In this document: positions 1-12,247 of the stretch, piece by piece | How positions within the stretch are numbered: the stretch's first letter is position 1 | Layout: every line of letters begins with the position of its first letter | DNA from: Medicago truncatula | Taxonomy: Eukaryota; Streptophyta; Magnoliopsida; Fabales; Fabaceae | Reading direction: 5' to 3' | DNA: 64,000 nt | Assembly (NCBI RefSeq): GCF_003473485.1 | Contig: NC_053044.1 | Coordinates: forward strand, 34,538,091 to 34,602,090 | The notes under the pieces: generated by a model | Database searches by the model: none | What the model was told of the DNA's origin: nothing | What the model saw: the letters and a program-made list of their open reading frames with translations, nothing else | Made by a program: the position numbers and the translations under genes

Positions 1-141
1 ATCCCCCATCCGACCTTTACCTCTTCCCCTCTTTGGGATATGTGCGTTTTGCCTTGCCCGCCTAGCGCTATTAGTCATAGCAAGTCTATTAGATATCATC
101 CTAGATGGGTCAATCTGCTGCCCTTGCTCCGGATCAGACAT
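1..141 (-). CDS. N-terminal start of an unidentified protein, cut by the window edge
   Basis: An open minus-strand frame begins with ATG at 141-139 and stays open for 47 codons to the left edge. The peptide starts MSDPEQGQQIDPSRM and becomes strongly basic (ARRARQ, KRGRGKGRMG), as expected for a disordered nucleic-acid-binding or nuclear N-terminus. Upstream DNA on the same strand carries palindromic TTAACT motifs also present elsewhere in the window, which hints at a transposon-linked gene, possibly of the plant-mobile-domain type. The function is unknown and too little is visible to name a family. Confidence 0.4.
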   Translation of the reverse strand, partial: MSDPEQGQQIDPSRMISNRLAMTNSARRARQNAHIPKRGRGKGRMGD

Positions 142-955
142 ATCTGCACAAAATTTTAAAAAATTAACATCGTTGAACAAAGAAAATTAACATAAAATCT
201 AAACATCATTCACATCACAATCTAAAAAACATTCACAATATAAGATAAATACCATTCAAAACCACATTCAACTTCAACATAATGTTAACATCATTCTGAG
301 AAACTACAATTATCTATAACTACATAAACTAACTAAATAATAAATGCAATTCTCATTTTGGCATTTTGTCAAACACTTTGTGTGCAAAGTATCAAACATA
401 TTCACATTGTGTTATTTTGACACCATTCAAAACCACATTTTACTTAAACATCAATTACATTAACTACATTCGTTTATCAATTTATAAACTACACATGCAA
501 TCATCAAAATGTCAATTCATTCATAAACCCTAACCACATGCAAACTACCAAAATTTACAACAACAAAAAACCTAAACAAACTAACATTATGATTAAAACT
601 ACTTACTTGTGTTTTTGTGGAGATGATTCACTTGAATTTCATCAAAATGGAATTGGAGGAATTTGAAAAAAATTGGAGAAGTTTTGAGAAAACTTGAAAC
701 TGATATGTTTCTGGTGCTCCTGTTTCTGTATAAAGAATGCATCAGCAGTTAACTGCCGATGAAACCGGTGGCAACTAAGTGACGAGAAAAATTTCGATAG
801 TTAATTGCCGATGGTATAAACCGGCAGCAGTTAACTACCGAGGGAGATATTGATGCATTTTATTAATAAGGGTTGAGGCCCAATCCTGTTAGTTTAATGC
901 TTTTCATTGCTTGATAAAAAAAAAATTAGCTTAAATACAGTCAAGGTTGACCATC
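142..955. other. AT-rich 5' flank of the left-edge gene with TTAACT palindromes
   Basis: No gene is seen here. Between about 745 and 845 the motifs GCAGTTAACTGCCG, AGTTAATTGCCGATG and GCAGTTAACTACCG recur. The core GCAGTTAACTGC is a perfect palindrome. These lie about 600-700 bp upstream of the left-edge gene start. Confidence 0.4.
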
Positions 956-3400
956 TAGATGCTTCTTAATCTTAATGGCATACTCGGCCAGTGTAATGAC
1001 AATGACGTACCACTAACTTACACCAATAAATCCTCTTTTTCACAAACCTATCTCAATCACTCCCACTCCTACATATACACTCTCTTACTCACAAATATTC
1101 TTACACCAACAATCCATCCCCTTCAATGTGACCAATATTTTTCTTCAATTTCACTTCATCAGATTTGATCTAATCGGCACAACCCAATTCCCTAGTTTTT
1201 ATATATGATTTTTTTCTGTAATTTTGAACCCTTGATGATTCCCTTTGCGATCTATATGGTTAGATTGAAAACTGGGCAACAATTATATGCCGCATCAGTG
1301 CATATGTTGTAGATCTGATGCTACAAATATCTTTGATTGTGACTTCTATATCTTTGTAATCTTTAATTATTTGCTACAAATCTGTATAACTTATGGTGTA
1401 GATGATCCAGAGCTTCCTACCTTAATTTCATAATGTTAGTGTTGTCTCCCTTTGTGTTGTTTCAAAATAACACAAACGAGTTACAAAGTATTCTCCCATG
1501 AATTGGATAAAGAATTCAAATATGTGGCAGTGGCACCCATCAATAGAGACACCTGATTTGGAGCAGACAATATCGTAGTATTGTTTAGTTATTTAACAAT
1601 TGTGATTTTCTTGATTAATTATCATGTAATTTTTACATACTTCAATTTAATGTATTTATTTATATGGATAAATTGTGAAAGATTCAGTAATTTAATACAA
1701 ATGTATCAGTAGTGATTATAATGTTTATTAATTAAAAAAATTGTGTGTAAAAAAATGTGTTAGAGTTAAAAAGAAATTATAGGCTAGATTATATAAGTTT
1801 TGTATTTATTCATTTATCTTTATTTTATAATTCCCCTCAAAAACAAATCTTTACTTTATGTTTTAATTTGGTCCCTTGTTTTATAAAATTGTCTTTGCCA
1901 TTTAAATCATGTTATGGAGAGGATCATTTTATTGAAATAAGGGACATTTTTAAAAATAAAAAAAAACTTATAATTTGATTGTAGACATTTTTCACTTTTA
2001 CTACCCAAGTTTTCATAGGTGGCACCTTACCCAAATTTTTTCTTTTGGTATAAATTCAAACCTTATCTAAATTAAAACCGTAAACCAATCAATATAAACA
2101 AAAATTTGGTTTATATTTCTTAAAAAAAATAAAAAAAATTGGTTTATTGTATTTAAGTGTAATTTGTAACAACGGTTTAAATTAGATCTTGGATTTCTTT
2201 TTTAAAATTGAACGAAACTGAACATCATACATAAATATCAATAATTTTTTCTTTGGTCAACTACTTTTTTATTAATATAATATATTTTATTAATATATTA
2301 GTTGTTGGTTTTAAATTTAATTTTTGTACAATTTCACACATTTCAAGCTTAATTGATCAAACTCTAGCGGTGACTAATATCTATTTAGGCTCGCTATATG
2401 CAAAAACCGATGATAAAACTTTTGGTGTGAGCCAAAGCCAATCACTTGTTTACTTTGGTGCATGCCGCTTTTTATTCGGTGGTTCCCAAGGCTGGGGTCT
2501 GTTTTTGCGAGTCTTCACCCCCTCTATTTGGCTTGGAAGGTTCGATACATTACAAAGGTTGATACATGCTACCTCATAACTTTGAACTTTCCTCGTTGAT
2601 CCCTTGTGCGAACCGGTAACAAGCTCCACCAAAAGCACCACCTCAAATTCGATAATTGACAACACAACGGCAACACCATCCATTAAAGGAGATTATGTGT
2701 GCAACGAGTTTGATCAAGAAGAATACGAGAAAAAAATTCACGGTGGACTTGTTCTGAACAAACCCTACACCGCAAGGGATTTGACTCTCAACGTAAGATG
2801 TGGAAGACAACTAATAAGTGGAAAATGGTCTCACTTGGTACCATGTGGGCAGCGGGAAATGTCAATCTTAAACTTATGGAGTTGTCTAAAAAATATTGGT
2901 GAGACCTTACTCTTTTGGTTGTTATTCAATAACCTTCTCTTTACAACCATTTGAGTCTTTTACCACAACCTTTAGTATTTTAAAATTGTGGTGGAAGAAT
3001 TTATATTTCTACATAAATATTGGATCTGATAAAGGCTTGTAAATCATATGTCTTAGTTTTCATAGAACCCCTTCAAAGTCCTTCAATTTCGTATCCATGT
3101 TAATAACTCCATTTAACCCAAGAAAAAACTATTTTTTCTAATCTTGATTATTTAAGTTTGTAATTTTTTAATCCACTTTTGTTTTGCTTATTTATTTAAG
3201 ATATAAATCTATTCTGAAATATTTCTTAGTTTTATACAAAGGTATTCACTTATTATGATCACATCCATAATTGTTAAAAGCGCAATCTAGATTTTGCGAT
3301 CTATATCTTGAAATCGTAAGATCTCACGGTTTTTTCTCTCGCCACCATGTCGTAGCGGTAGGAAAATCGTTGTAGAAGATGGAGCGATGAGCGCGAAGAG
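956..3400. repeat. Segmental duplication, copy A
   Basis: Blocks of this stretch match 4801-6272 in the same order and orientation. Anchors are CTAGATGCTTCTT (956 and 4801), the GATCTGATG...GTGACTTCTATATCTTT block (about 1311 and 5160), the run around 3145-3190 with GTTTGTAATTTTTTAAT (5490), and 3195-3390 with CTCACGGTTTTTTCTCTCG (6102-6270). Copy A carries about 1.5 kb (about 1640-3140) that copy B lacks. No complete gene is supported in it. Confidence 0.6.
2604..2900 (+). other. Coding-like remnant, unidentified
   Basis: A frame open for roughly 100 codons lies in the extra part of segmental copy A. It has more G+C and a more protein-like composition than its surroundings (for example NKPYTARDLTLNVRCGRQL). 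It has no ATG start (it opens at TTG), no recognised domain and no clear splice sites. It may be an exon of an inactive gene or a transposon fragment. Confidence 0.2.
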
Positions 3401-3727
3401 GAAGAGCGTTGAATTGTGGCAGCGACACTTTCTCTCGTGCTTGGTTCACACCTTTTAGCCCCGGTTGTGTACATCTTGACCCGATTGAACCACTTTTGAC
3501 CCATAATAACTCGCACATTACAACTCGATTTCAAATGTTTTTGAATTAAAATTTGATTTTTTTTTTATTTTAATCTCATAAATTGATAAACTGAAGTTAC
3601 CTTTTTTTTTTTAATTAATAAAGGGGTTTGTGATTTTTAATTGAGAAATTACATCCACACTTATGAACTTTCCAAAAATAACGATTCTTTCAAGTGTGAA
3701 CATGGGACTAGGTGAATTTATTTTTTA

Positions 3728-4295
3728 GGCTTAAATGCTCTTTTGGTCCCTTTTAATTGGTATCGCTTTGATCCTTTAACTAAAAAAAAGATTGTTTGAG
3801 GATTTTAAGTTGTTTTTTAGTCTCGTTTTGGTCCCTTCTGTTAGGTTTCCGTTAATTTTAATAAAAAACGTTAAGTGTGGACACGTGTCACCTTGTCATT
3901 GGCTCTGATTTTTTTTTTTATATAAAAAAATTAATTTTTTTAAAAATATATATATTTTATTTTTTTGTAAAAAATTTCCAGAACCAATGACAAGGTGACA
4001 CGTGTTAACTCTGGGACACGTGTCACTTTATCATTGGCTTTGAGATTTTTAAAAAAATATATATTTTAAAAAAAAATATTATTTTTTTGTAAAAAAAAAA
4101 AAAAATCAAAGCCAATGACAAGGTGACACGTGTCCAGAAGTTAACTTTTTTTTTTAAAACCCTAACGGAAACCTAATAGAAGGGACTAAAACGAGACTAA
4201 AAAAAAACTTAAAATCTTTCAACAATCTTTTTTTTAGTTAAGGGACCAAAGCGATACCAATTAAATAGTTAAGGGACTAAAAAAGCATTTAAACC
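3728..4295. mobile_element. MITE-like foldback element with GGCTTAAAT terminus
   Basis: The two ends are long inverted repeats: GGCTTAAATGCTCTTTTGG at the left against GCATTTAAACC at the right. Matching inner blocks include TTGGTCCCTT/AAGGGACCAA and CACGTGTCACCTTGTCATTGGC against its complement near 4105-4135. Arms of roughly 230 bp flank a very AT-rich centre. There is no coding capacity. The ends match two further elements in the window (26105 and 45829), so this is a non-autonomous terminal-inverted-repeat transposon. Its 9-bp target duplication is not clear because both flanks are T-rich. Confidence 0.7.
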
Positions 4296-4525
4296 TTTTT
4301 TTTTTATGATAAAGTGGGAATCAATAAAAAATTTATAAAATTTATCTACTACAAAAAAAAATTATACCTTGTTTAGGTCGAAGTCAAGCTGCCATCATTA
4401 TGATTAAATCAATGAAAAGAATTATTTATTTTTTCGGATAATTTATGTTAATGTTTTTTTATTTCAAGTGTGAACATTTTATCATAATACTCAAATTGTC
4501 CTTGGTGTCATATTTACTTTACAGA

Positions 4526-4529
<4 letters not shown>

Positions 4530-4585
<56 letters not shown>
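4530..4585. repeat. (TA)n microsatellite
   Basis: An uninterrupted TA dinucleotide run of about 55 bp. It produces a spurious Tyr-Ile repeat in one reading frame. Confidence 0.9.
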
Positions 4586-4588
<3 letters not shown>

Positions 4589-4800
4589 GGTGTGTATGTA
4601 TTTATATATCCTGGACAACATCGTAAAACACAGTAGTTATATTAAAAAAATAATAAACTTTTTTTGAAAGAGTAAAAATATACATTTTTGAAAAAACAAA
4701 AAAAAAAACATTTTTTTTAGAGGAAACAATCCAATTATGTTGATTATTTTTTACTTATGTATCACATATTTTCTTTTTACAAAGGAATACCTTGATTAGA

Positions 4801-6272
4801 TCTAGATGCTTCTTTTTGAGCAGCTGTCACCAACAAAACCTCTTTTAACAGTCCTACCTCCCTCATTCATTCATTGCTCAGTGAATTTCACTCCTATATA
4901 TATATATATTAGGGTTATGCCTATATGATCTTAAACCCTTTCAGCACACAGCAGTTGCCGCTCTGCCTTTCCCTTTTTGAACAAATACTCATGTACTTTC
5001 CACAACCCAACTCTTTCAATCTCTCAACTTCCATGTAACCAAAACCAGCTTTGCAATTTCACTTAATCTCATTCAATCAGATCTATTCTAACTGCTTCCC
5101 TATGCTTGAAACGATGAGTCAAACAACAACTAGATTCTCTATTAATGCATCTGTTGGAGATCTGATGATTCAAAGAATGTTGATGGTGACTTCTATATCT
5201 TTACCATCTCTTAGATAGTTTAATGGTATCATTAACAATAAATTTTAATTTCCTTGATTAATTATGGGAGAAGGTCTATAGCTTAACGGTGACAATAATT
5301 TATTTATGCGAGTTAAGACGTTCTATATAGTTTGATTAGAGCGCGAATCTTCTCCAATATTGTTTGAGATTCCATAACTTACATTCTTCAACATCTTCGT
5401 TTGTTCTTTAAGATCAAACATTGTATCTGCAAATTTATGTAATGTTGTTATCTTATTAAATAAAATGATTGTGGTTTTCTTGATTAATTAAGTTTGTAAT
5501 TTTTTAATACACTTTTGTTTTGCATAATTTTAAATAATGACTCAAGTTTATGTACTGGTCGGTGCGGATCTTCAGAAACTCTTAATCATTTTTATTTTTT
5601 TACACTGTTCTACTTTTGGGGCTGTTTGGAATCATATTTTTGATTGGTTTGGATGGTCTACGGCTATTCCTTATGAAGTCGTGGATCATTTTACTCAGTT
5701 TACATTTAGTGGTGGTGACTCTAAGATGCGGCAATCTATCTTGCATTTGATTTGGTTTGCTACTGTGTGGGAAACCTGGAAAGAAAGAAATAACAGGATC
5801 TAATGCAAAAGAGTGTTTGATAACAGTGCTAGTGGACAAAATTAAGTTGCTTTCCTATAGGTGGTTGAAGGCGAAAACTGATTGTCCTTACAATTACCAT
5901 AGTTGGTGGTTGCGTCCGCTTTCATTGTTAGGCATATATTAGTTGTTTCTTTTCTTTGTGTCTGTCGTTTAGTTTCTCTGTTTCAGTTTCTGTAAATATT
6001 GTTTAGACATTGTTTTGTTCTCTCTTGGCACACCTTGTGCTAGGAAGGACATTTTGAGTTGGTAATATATTTCATTTTAGCCTCTTCAAAAAAAAAAAAA
6101 GATATAAATCTATTCTAAAATATTTATTAGTTTTATACAAAAGTATTCACTTATTATGTCACACCCATAATTGTTAAAAGCGCGATCTATATCTTAAAAT
6201 CATAAGATCTCACGGTTTTTTCTCTCGCCACCATGTCATACCGTACAAAAATCGTTGCAGAGGATGGAGCAC
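4801..6272. repeat. Segmental duplication, copy B (LINE-interrupted)
   Basis: This is the second copy of the block described at 956-3400. It holds a promoter-like stretch (TA-rich run near 4895, then pyrimidine-rich sequence to about 5050) but no convincing gene. A 5'-truncated LINE sits inside it at about 5536-6101. The corresponding place in copy A (about 3190-3200) is uninterrupted. Confidence 0.6.
5536..6101 (+). mobile_element. 5'-truncated L1-type LINE, 3' end only
   Basis: The fragment encodes the C-terminal zinc-binding region that follows plant LINE reverse transcriptase. Visible pieces are CGSSETLNHF (about 5565), FLHCSTFGAVWNHIFDWFG, IWFATVWETWKERNNRI (ending near 5800), then in another frame VDKIKLLSYRWLKAK and NYHSWWLRPLSLLGIY with a stop at 5942. 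At least two frameshifts separate the pieces, so it is dead. A 3' untranslated stretch ends in a run of A at about 6088-6100. 5' truncation with a poly(A) end is typical of target-primed insertion. No clear target-site duplication was found. Confidence 0.75.
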
Positions 6273-7470
6273 TTTGGGTACAAAAACAAACGCGCTTTTA
6301 AAAAATATGTAATTTCTCCTTAAGAAAAAGTAATTTCCAGTATAAATAGACGTTTTTAATAGAAAATAGGGAAAAAAACTATGACACATTTTTATGTAAT
6401 TTAATTTGATAATTACGCAGGTATATCTTTTAGTTATGTATGTACACGAGATATGCCTACGCAAGTGAACGCGTAGATTCTCTCTGTGTGTGAACTGAGC
6501 ATGATGAAAGAAAAATATATATTATTGTTGCTTTTTTCATGTCAAACCGAAACAGAAGAAAGGTTTGTTTTGATAAAAGGAATAAAAGGATAATAACATA
6601 TGCTCACAGCTTGAGAATGGTATATAGATGAAAAACATAAAGGGAAAAGTTGTCAATAAATTACTATCAGAATATTATTGTCAAGTCCGCAGTCAATTGA
6701 TAAAAATGTCGAAAATGTTTGGCCGAACTTGGTGATTAGGATTTAAACTTCAACTTCTCTACTTTTTCTCTACTTTTATGTGTGAGTTTTCAATGGATAT
6801 TGTCATTTCGTCCATCTAAAAACATAATATTATTTTCAAATATTCTAAAATTTCTCATTGATCATGAGCAACTACTAATTTTCAAATTTATTTAGCTGTA
6901 TACAGCAAATTAATTAGATGTTACTTGAAAAAATCTCATTGTAAAAGTTCTTTTTTTCTTGAGTGCTTTATTAGAAAAAATATCTTCAAATAAAATCAAT
7001 TTTCTTCTAATACTGTTTTCAAAGAAGAAAAGTGTATATTTTAACATCAAAAATAGGGAGATGTAATTTAAAATTCTTTCAAAAGTTTAAAAAAATATTT
7101 CTATATCAAAAGGGGTACAATTTATTCTTTTGTACTATTTGGATACATCTCGTGCTCATGAAGATTATTAAAATTGAATTTTAACTTGTACAATCCCCGA
7201 TTTTGCATTTTTACATACAAATTTAGTGTTAAATCATTTGTAAAAAATGAATCTAGATAAAATTGAAGCTGAACCGCAATTAAAACGTATTAAACTCTCT
7301 TAAATTGGAAAGAACCTGAAGAAATTAGTCGATTTTATCCAATTTTAAAGAAATTGACTTTCGTCTTTTGGATAGTTTTCACTTTAATAACTTTAGAATC
7401 TTTTTTAAATTAATATATGTAATTTAATTTCGTGTTAATTCGTCACAAGCCAACACCATATTTCATAAAA
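6273..7470. other. AT-rich spacer, no gene seen
   Basis: Stop codons are frequent in all frames and no splice-linked homology was recognised. The frame at 6210-6464 on the minus strand has no recognisable features. Confidence 0.5.
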
Positions 7471-7660
7471 TTTAGTTGTCCAAAAAATTGTCTAGTTTGA
7501 AAGGAAAGAAAACTATTGAACACACTCCCTCTCTTCTTACCATGCAAAAAAAATGCTTCCAAATTTGGACCATAAAGCAATACAAATACAACACTCATCC
7601 ATGCATGCAAACACAAACACTTTTATGCTTGATATTTTTTTTTCTTTCTTTCTTTCCTTT

Positions 7661-7662
<2 letters not shown>

Positions 7663-7697
<35 letters not shown>
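7663..7697. repeat. (CT)n microsatellite in the 5' region of the DA1-like gene
   Basis: A CT run of about 34 bp begins a pyrimidine-rich stretch (7640-8100) that probably contains the promoter-proximal region and 5' untranslated exon of the downstream LIM-peptidase gene. CAG followed by GGGATTTT at about 8497-8504 is a plausible acceptor of a 5'UTR intron just before the start codon at 8538. Confidence 0.6.
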
Positions 7698-7700
<3 letters not shown>

Positions 7701-8537
7701 ATACCTGAGAATTTTATCATATCTCAGCATTACAAAATGATTCTCTCTGCAACACAATCCACCGTTGCTTAATATTCTCTATCAACAAACAAGAGAACCT
7801 ATCTATTCTATTCTATTCCATCTTTCTGCAATTCCCTACTTTCTTTTCATTGCTTTCCAAGCCAAGAATCTCTCCCTATACCACTTCCTTCATAGATTCT
7901 TCTCCCTTCTTTTTCAACCACTATTAACCATGTTTAATGATTATACTTGTTTTTCATCTCTTTCTCTCTCTCTCCAAACCCTTCTTTTCTCTCCCCATCA
8001 TTTTCATTTTCTCTTGCTCTCACATAACCACAAAATCTATACATATAGGCTTCCATCGTCGTTATGGCACCTCCTTCAGATATTAATATTCTTTCTCACC
8101 CTTGCATATATGGTATTTTCTTTCTCTTCTTTTTCCTATTTGTTCTTCCTTTTGTATTATTACTTAGAGCTTCATGGAAGACTAATGAAACTTTGCAACA
8201 TCATGCTGCTATTTTTTTAACTTAAATATATTCTTGTTTTTTATTTTTTGTTGATTCTCACCGTGATGCGATATTAAAGAAAGTATGAAATGTTCATAAG
8301 TTGTTTTTAGCTTATAACTTATACGAAAATAAATTGATTTTATTTTATCTTTTGTTATAGATATAGCTTATATATAAGCTCTTAATGAAGTTACTTATCG
8401 AAACGACCCTTGTTGATATGTGAAATTTGATTTATACTATGACTTAGCTATTTCAATTAAACCCTTTTTTGTTGTTGCAATTTTGGTGGGAAACAGGGGA
8501 TTTTTCTTCTTCATACTCAGAGAGGAAGTCTGGTTTT

Positions 8538-11500
8538 ATGAAATGGTTTGGCAAGATTTTCAAAATTGGATCCAATAGAGGAAGGGGTGGTGGTCATCTT
8601 TTACAGCAACCTGTAGACGAAAACATGGCTTGGCGAGCTCCGCCTAGATCCTTGGTACCAATGACTCAACTATCTTCTTTGTCTCATTTATAGCTTAATG
8701 ATAACATTGTTCTGTTTAAGAATATCTATTTAGAGTGTAGGTCACTGCGTTAATTTCCGCTTATGTGTCTATAAAAAAGCTCCTAGATCAATGTACTAAA
8801 CAATATTCTTGATGCTAATAGGATAACCGTGCTAGAACTAAGAAGGAGGAAGAGGATTTGAACAACGCAATTGCACTTTCTTTAAGTGAAGATTTAAAGA
8901 TACCAGCAGGTAGGTACTAATTTTCAACAAATTTCTTGCTCTCTAACTATAACAATCTTGAAAATCAAGAAATAAACTTTTATTTGCATTTTCTCATTAA
9001 GGATATAGATGGCGAACGGGAACTGATGATGATTATGCAAAAGGACTCCAGGATCGCATGCACTCATCTCTACACCCTCCATGCGCCCCTATACCTTTTT
9101 ATCCCCGCGGATACAGGTAAATTTTGCTCTTCTAATTTGATCAATACTTAAATAGCATGATGGTTTAAATTTGTTTTTGGATACTTCCAGCCAACATCAT
9201 ATAATTCAAGATTTCTCTTACATTACGCATGTATGTACGTGTGTTGTAACACTATAATTTATCAAGTATTAATTTGAACAGAGTTTTGAAATAACCTTAG
9301 ATTTCTCTATTGACTCGCTTTAACATACATTATGTAGTTAGTTTTTGTTTTTGTTTCATTGTTCTGATGCTTACGTGTTCCAATAAATCAATATCTGACG
9401 GTTTTTCTTCATCACTTATTTACAACTGATAATATGCAGCATGCCATCGCATAACAGAATATGTGGAGGGTGCAACAAGGAGATACTCTACGGTAATTGT
9501 TTGGGAGTCGAACATAGTTATTTTCATCCAGACTGCTTTCGGTGTCACTCTTGTCATCATCCTATTACCGAGCGTGAGGTATTTTGATTTGATCATCTTG
9601 AGATTTAGAGCATATATTGATATAATCTATTTTCAAGCCTTAACACACATTTACACAGGCACATCATGTAGATGCACTCATACATTTATCATACTTCAAT
9701 ATTTTCCAACAAAAGTATGCTATTTACACTTTCAAAGCTATGCTTACAGACAAATTGATTTTAACACTTCTCTTTTATCCATCTCTTACGGCCTTTTGTT
9801 TCTGTTGATCCAAGTTTTCTTTGTCAGGGAAGCATCCATATCACAAGTATTGTTTTAAAGAATTGAGCCATCCTAAATGTGAAGTTTGCCGTCATTATGT
9901 AAGTTTTTCTTCCCCTTCCTTTGCTTTTTCACAATGTCCACTTCAATAGTTAAGGTCATTAAATGACAGAACGAACTAGTTTTCTCATGACATCTTAAAT
10001 GTGTTGAAACAGAAATCGTCGCTAAAATGGTTTCATCCTATTTATTTCTAATCAATTAGAAGATTATAGAAGTTCTGTTTATCACATTAATCAATCATAT
10101 GATATGGCATCATAGCTTACCATTGATATATCAGAAGACTAGCATAGTAAAAAACATTATATCCTTTGTATCTATTACTATTGAACTATAATCTATAATA
10201 CATGTTAATTTGTTTCACTTGCAGATACCTATAAATGGTTCTGGTTTGATTGAGTATAGGTGTCACCCCTATTGGAACCAAAAATACTGTCCGTCTCATG
10301 AACATGATAATACATCTCGCTGTTGTAGCTGTGAAAGATTAGAGGTACTAATATTTTTTTTTTCTCCTTTTTAAGATCATGGAAATAACATTTTGCTATA
10401 TATATGTTTCTCTTTTCTGATATTTATATTTTTAATTACCTTCTCCTTGAAGTCTCGGGGCGAAAGATACTTTAGATTGGACGATGGACGGATTTTGTGC
10501 TTTGAATGCATGGAATCTGCTATAACAGATACTGGTGAATGTCAACCTCTTTATCATGCTATTAGAGACTATTATGAAGGAATGAATATGAGAATCGATC
10601 AACAAATCCCTATGCTTCTAGTTGGAAGAGAAGCACTTAATGAAGCCATCGTTGGAGAGAAGAATGTAATGAATCCATCCATTCTTTGTTTTTCAGTCAT
10701 AGGAATTAATTCAATTCCTCTTACTCTTTCTAATTGGTTGGTTTCTACCAGGGTTTCCATCACATGCCAGAAACAAGAGGGTTATGCCTTTCCGAAGAAC
10801 AGACAGTTGCCAGTGTATGATTTTCAATACCTTCTGCTTTTGTTTTATAAGATTAGAGAATGTTGAAGTTTTCATGTACTTCCATTTATTTATTTACGAT
10901 TTTCTGTTTTTCAGGTACATAGATGGTCAAAAATTGGAGGTCATCGATTAATAGGGATGCGAAGTCAACCTCAAAAGTTGATTAGAAAATGTGAAGTTAC
11001 AGCTATTCTTGTTCTCTATGGTCTTCCGAGGTAATTAATATTTAATACACAACAATGGAAACTTCTCTTTTTGTCTCTCTCCAATTACAGATGATCCACT
11101 TTGAAAAAAAATTAGTATCTATGAATTTTGAGAAATGATGTTAAGTTTCGATAACAATTTAGATGGTTAACGCTGTTCAAACCATCCACTCAAGGCAATT
11201 AACCACAGTTTTGAACGTAAACCACAATTTTCAGGTGTAAAATTTACATTCTACTTTATGTTTGTGAATATGTTAAGGCTTTATAACAAGTGTTCTAATA
11301 TATTTATGGGTGCAGGTTACTCACAGGTGCTATCCTTGCACACGAGTTGATGCATGGTTGGTTACGCCTTAAAGGTTATATTTATATGATTTTATCTTGA
11401 CATCAAATTCCTTAGTATTACACGACTTGATTTTTATCTCATTTATCTTAATCTAATCAGGTTACCGCAACCTTGATCCTGCAGTAGAGGAAGGTATTTG

Positions 11501-11798
11501 TCAGGTTCTTTCTTACATGTGGCTTGAAGCAGAAGTTATGTCGGGTTCTAGAACCATGGCATCAACATCAGCCGCAGCTTCTTCTTCTTCTTCTTCTACC
11601 TCCACCTCCTACTCATCAAAGAAAGGTGCGATATCCAAAGTTGAGAATAAATTGGGTGAATTTTTCATGAACCAGATTGCCAATGATTCTTCTCCAGCTT
11701 ATGGTGGAGGCTTTAGATCGGCTAATGCAGCTGTTAATAAATACGGTTTACGTTGTACTCTCGACCATATTCGCTTGACTGGTCAGTTCCCACTGTAA
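8538..11798 (+). CDS. DA1-like ubiquitin-activated LIM-domain peptidase (DA1/DAR family)
   Basis: Eleven coding exons: 8538-8654, 8822-8909, 9002-9116, 9440-9578, 9815-9898, 10225-10344, 10453-10665, 10752-10814, 10915-11030, 11316-11374, 11461-11798. Together they give 1452 nt and 483 aa. Domains in order: a ubiquitin-interacting motif at about residues 48-63 ([16 protein letters not shown]), a LIM domain with CGGC (115-118), HPDC (136-139), C142, C145 and C166, a second Cys/His-rich segment, and a zinc-peptidase motif HELMH (361-365) followed by VEEGICQ. In Arabidopsis, DA1 and its relatives are ubiquitin-dependent peptidases that limit cell proliferation and organ size; this is family knowledge. 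The start matches the conserved MxWFxKIFK N-terminus. The stretch aligned to the second UIM of DA1 ([12 protein letters not shown]) has lost consensus residues. DA1 itself is slightly longer (about 532 aa). Exon 5 uses acceptor CCAAG at 9814, which restores the 20-residue LIM spacing. Confidence 0.93.
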
Positions 11799-12247
11799 TA
11801 AAAACAACTTCTCCGAGAAGTTTGGATTGGAGTGTTTGATGTTGGATTGGTTTAAATCCAACACAAAAAGTTAGATAGCTTCTCCTGCTATTTCATTCTC
11901 TGAGGAGAAGGTGTGTTCTATAAGAATGTCCAAATATAAATTCACTACTACTATTATAGTACATGCCTTGTTTAAATTTAAGAGAATGTAGTAAATAATA
12001 AATAAATAAATAAATAATACTCATCCTAACATATACCTAATTTCTCTTTTATTTTTCAGACAAAAAGGTATAAATAATGATATGTAGTATTGAAGTGTGC
12101 AAAACTGCAATTAACAAAACAAGAATAATGCAATCACATAACACTAAATAATATTGTAATATATTTACACTTGTAGTATGCATATTTTTAAATCCTTATA
12201 AATATTATGAATCATAGGTTTCATTCACATGAAGAAATAGTAGAGGA
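11799..12247. other. Convergent intergenic spacer (3' ends of DA1-like gene and NPF gene A)
   Basis: 449 bp separate the stop codons of two genes that point at each other. It should contain both 3' untranslated regions and polyadenylation signals. A short AAAT repeat (about 11992-12016) is present. No other feature is seen. Confidence 0.6.

Noticed and set aside
4445..4636. ORF rich in Tyr-Ile repeats
   Set aside because: It is a translation of the (TA)n microsatellite.
7476..8220. Two long plus-strand frames rich in Leu, Ser and Phe
   Set aside because: They come from pyrimidine-rich promoter and leader DNA of the DA1-like gene, with no domain.
9463..9858. 131-codon frame over LIM exon 4 and its intron
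   Set aside because: It is out of frame with the LIM cysteines, which define the real reading.
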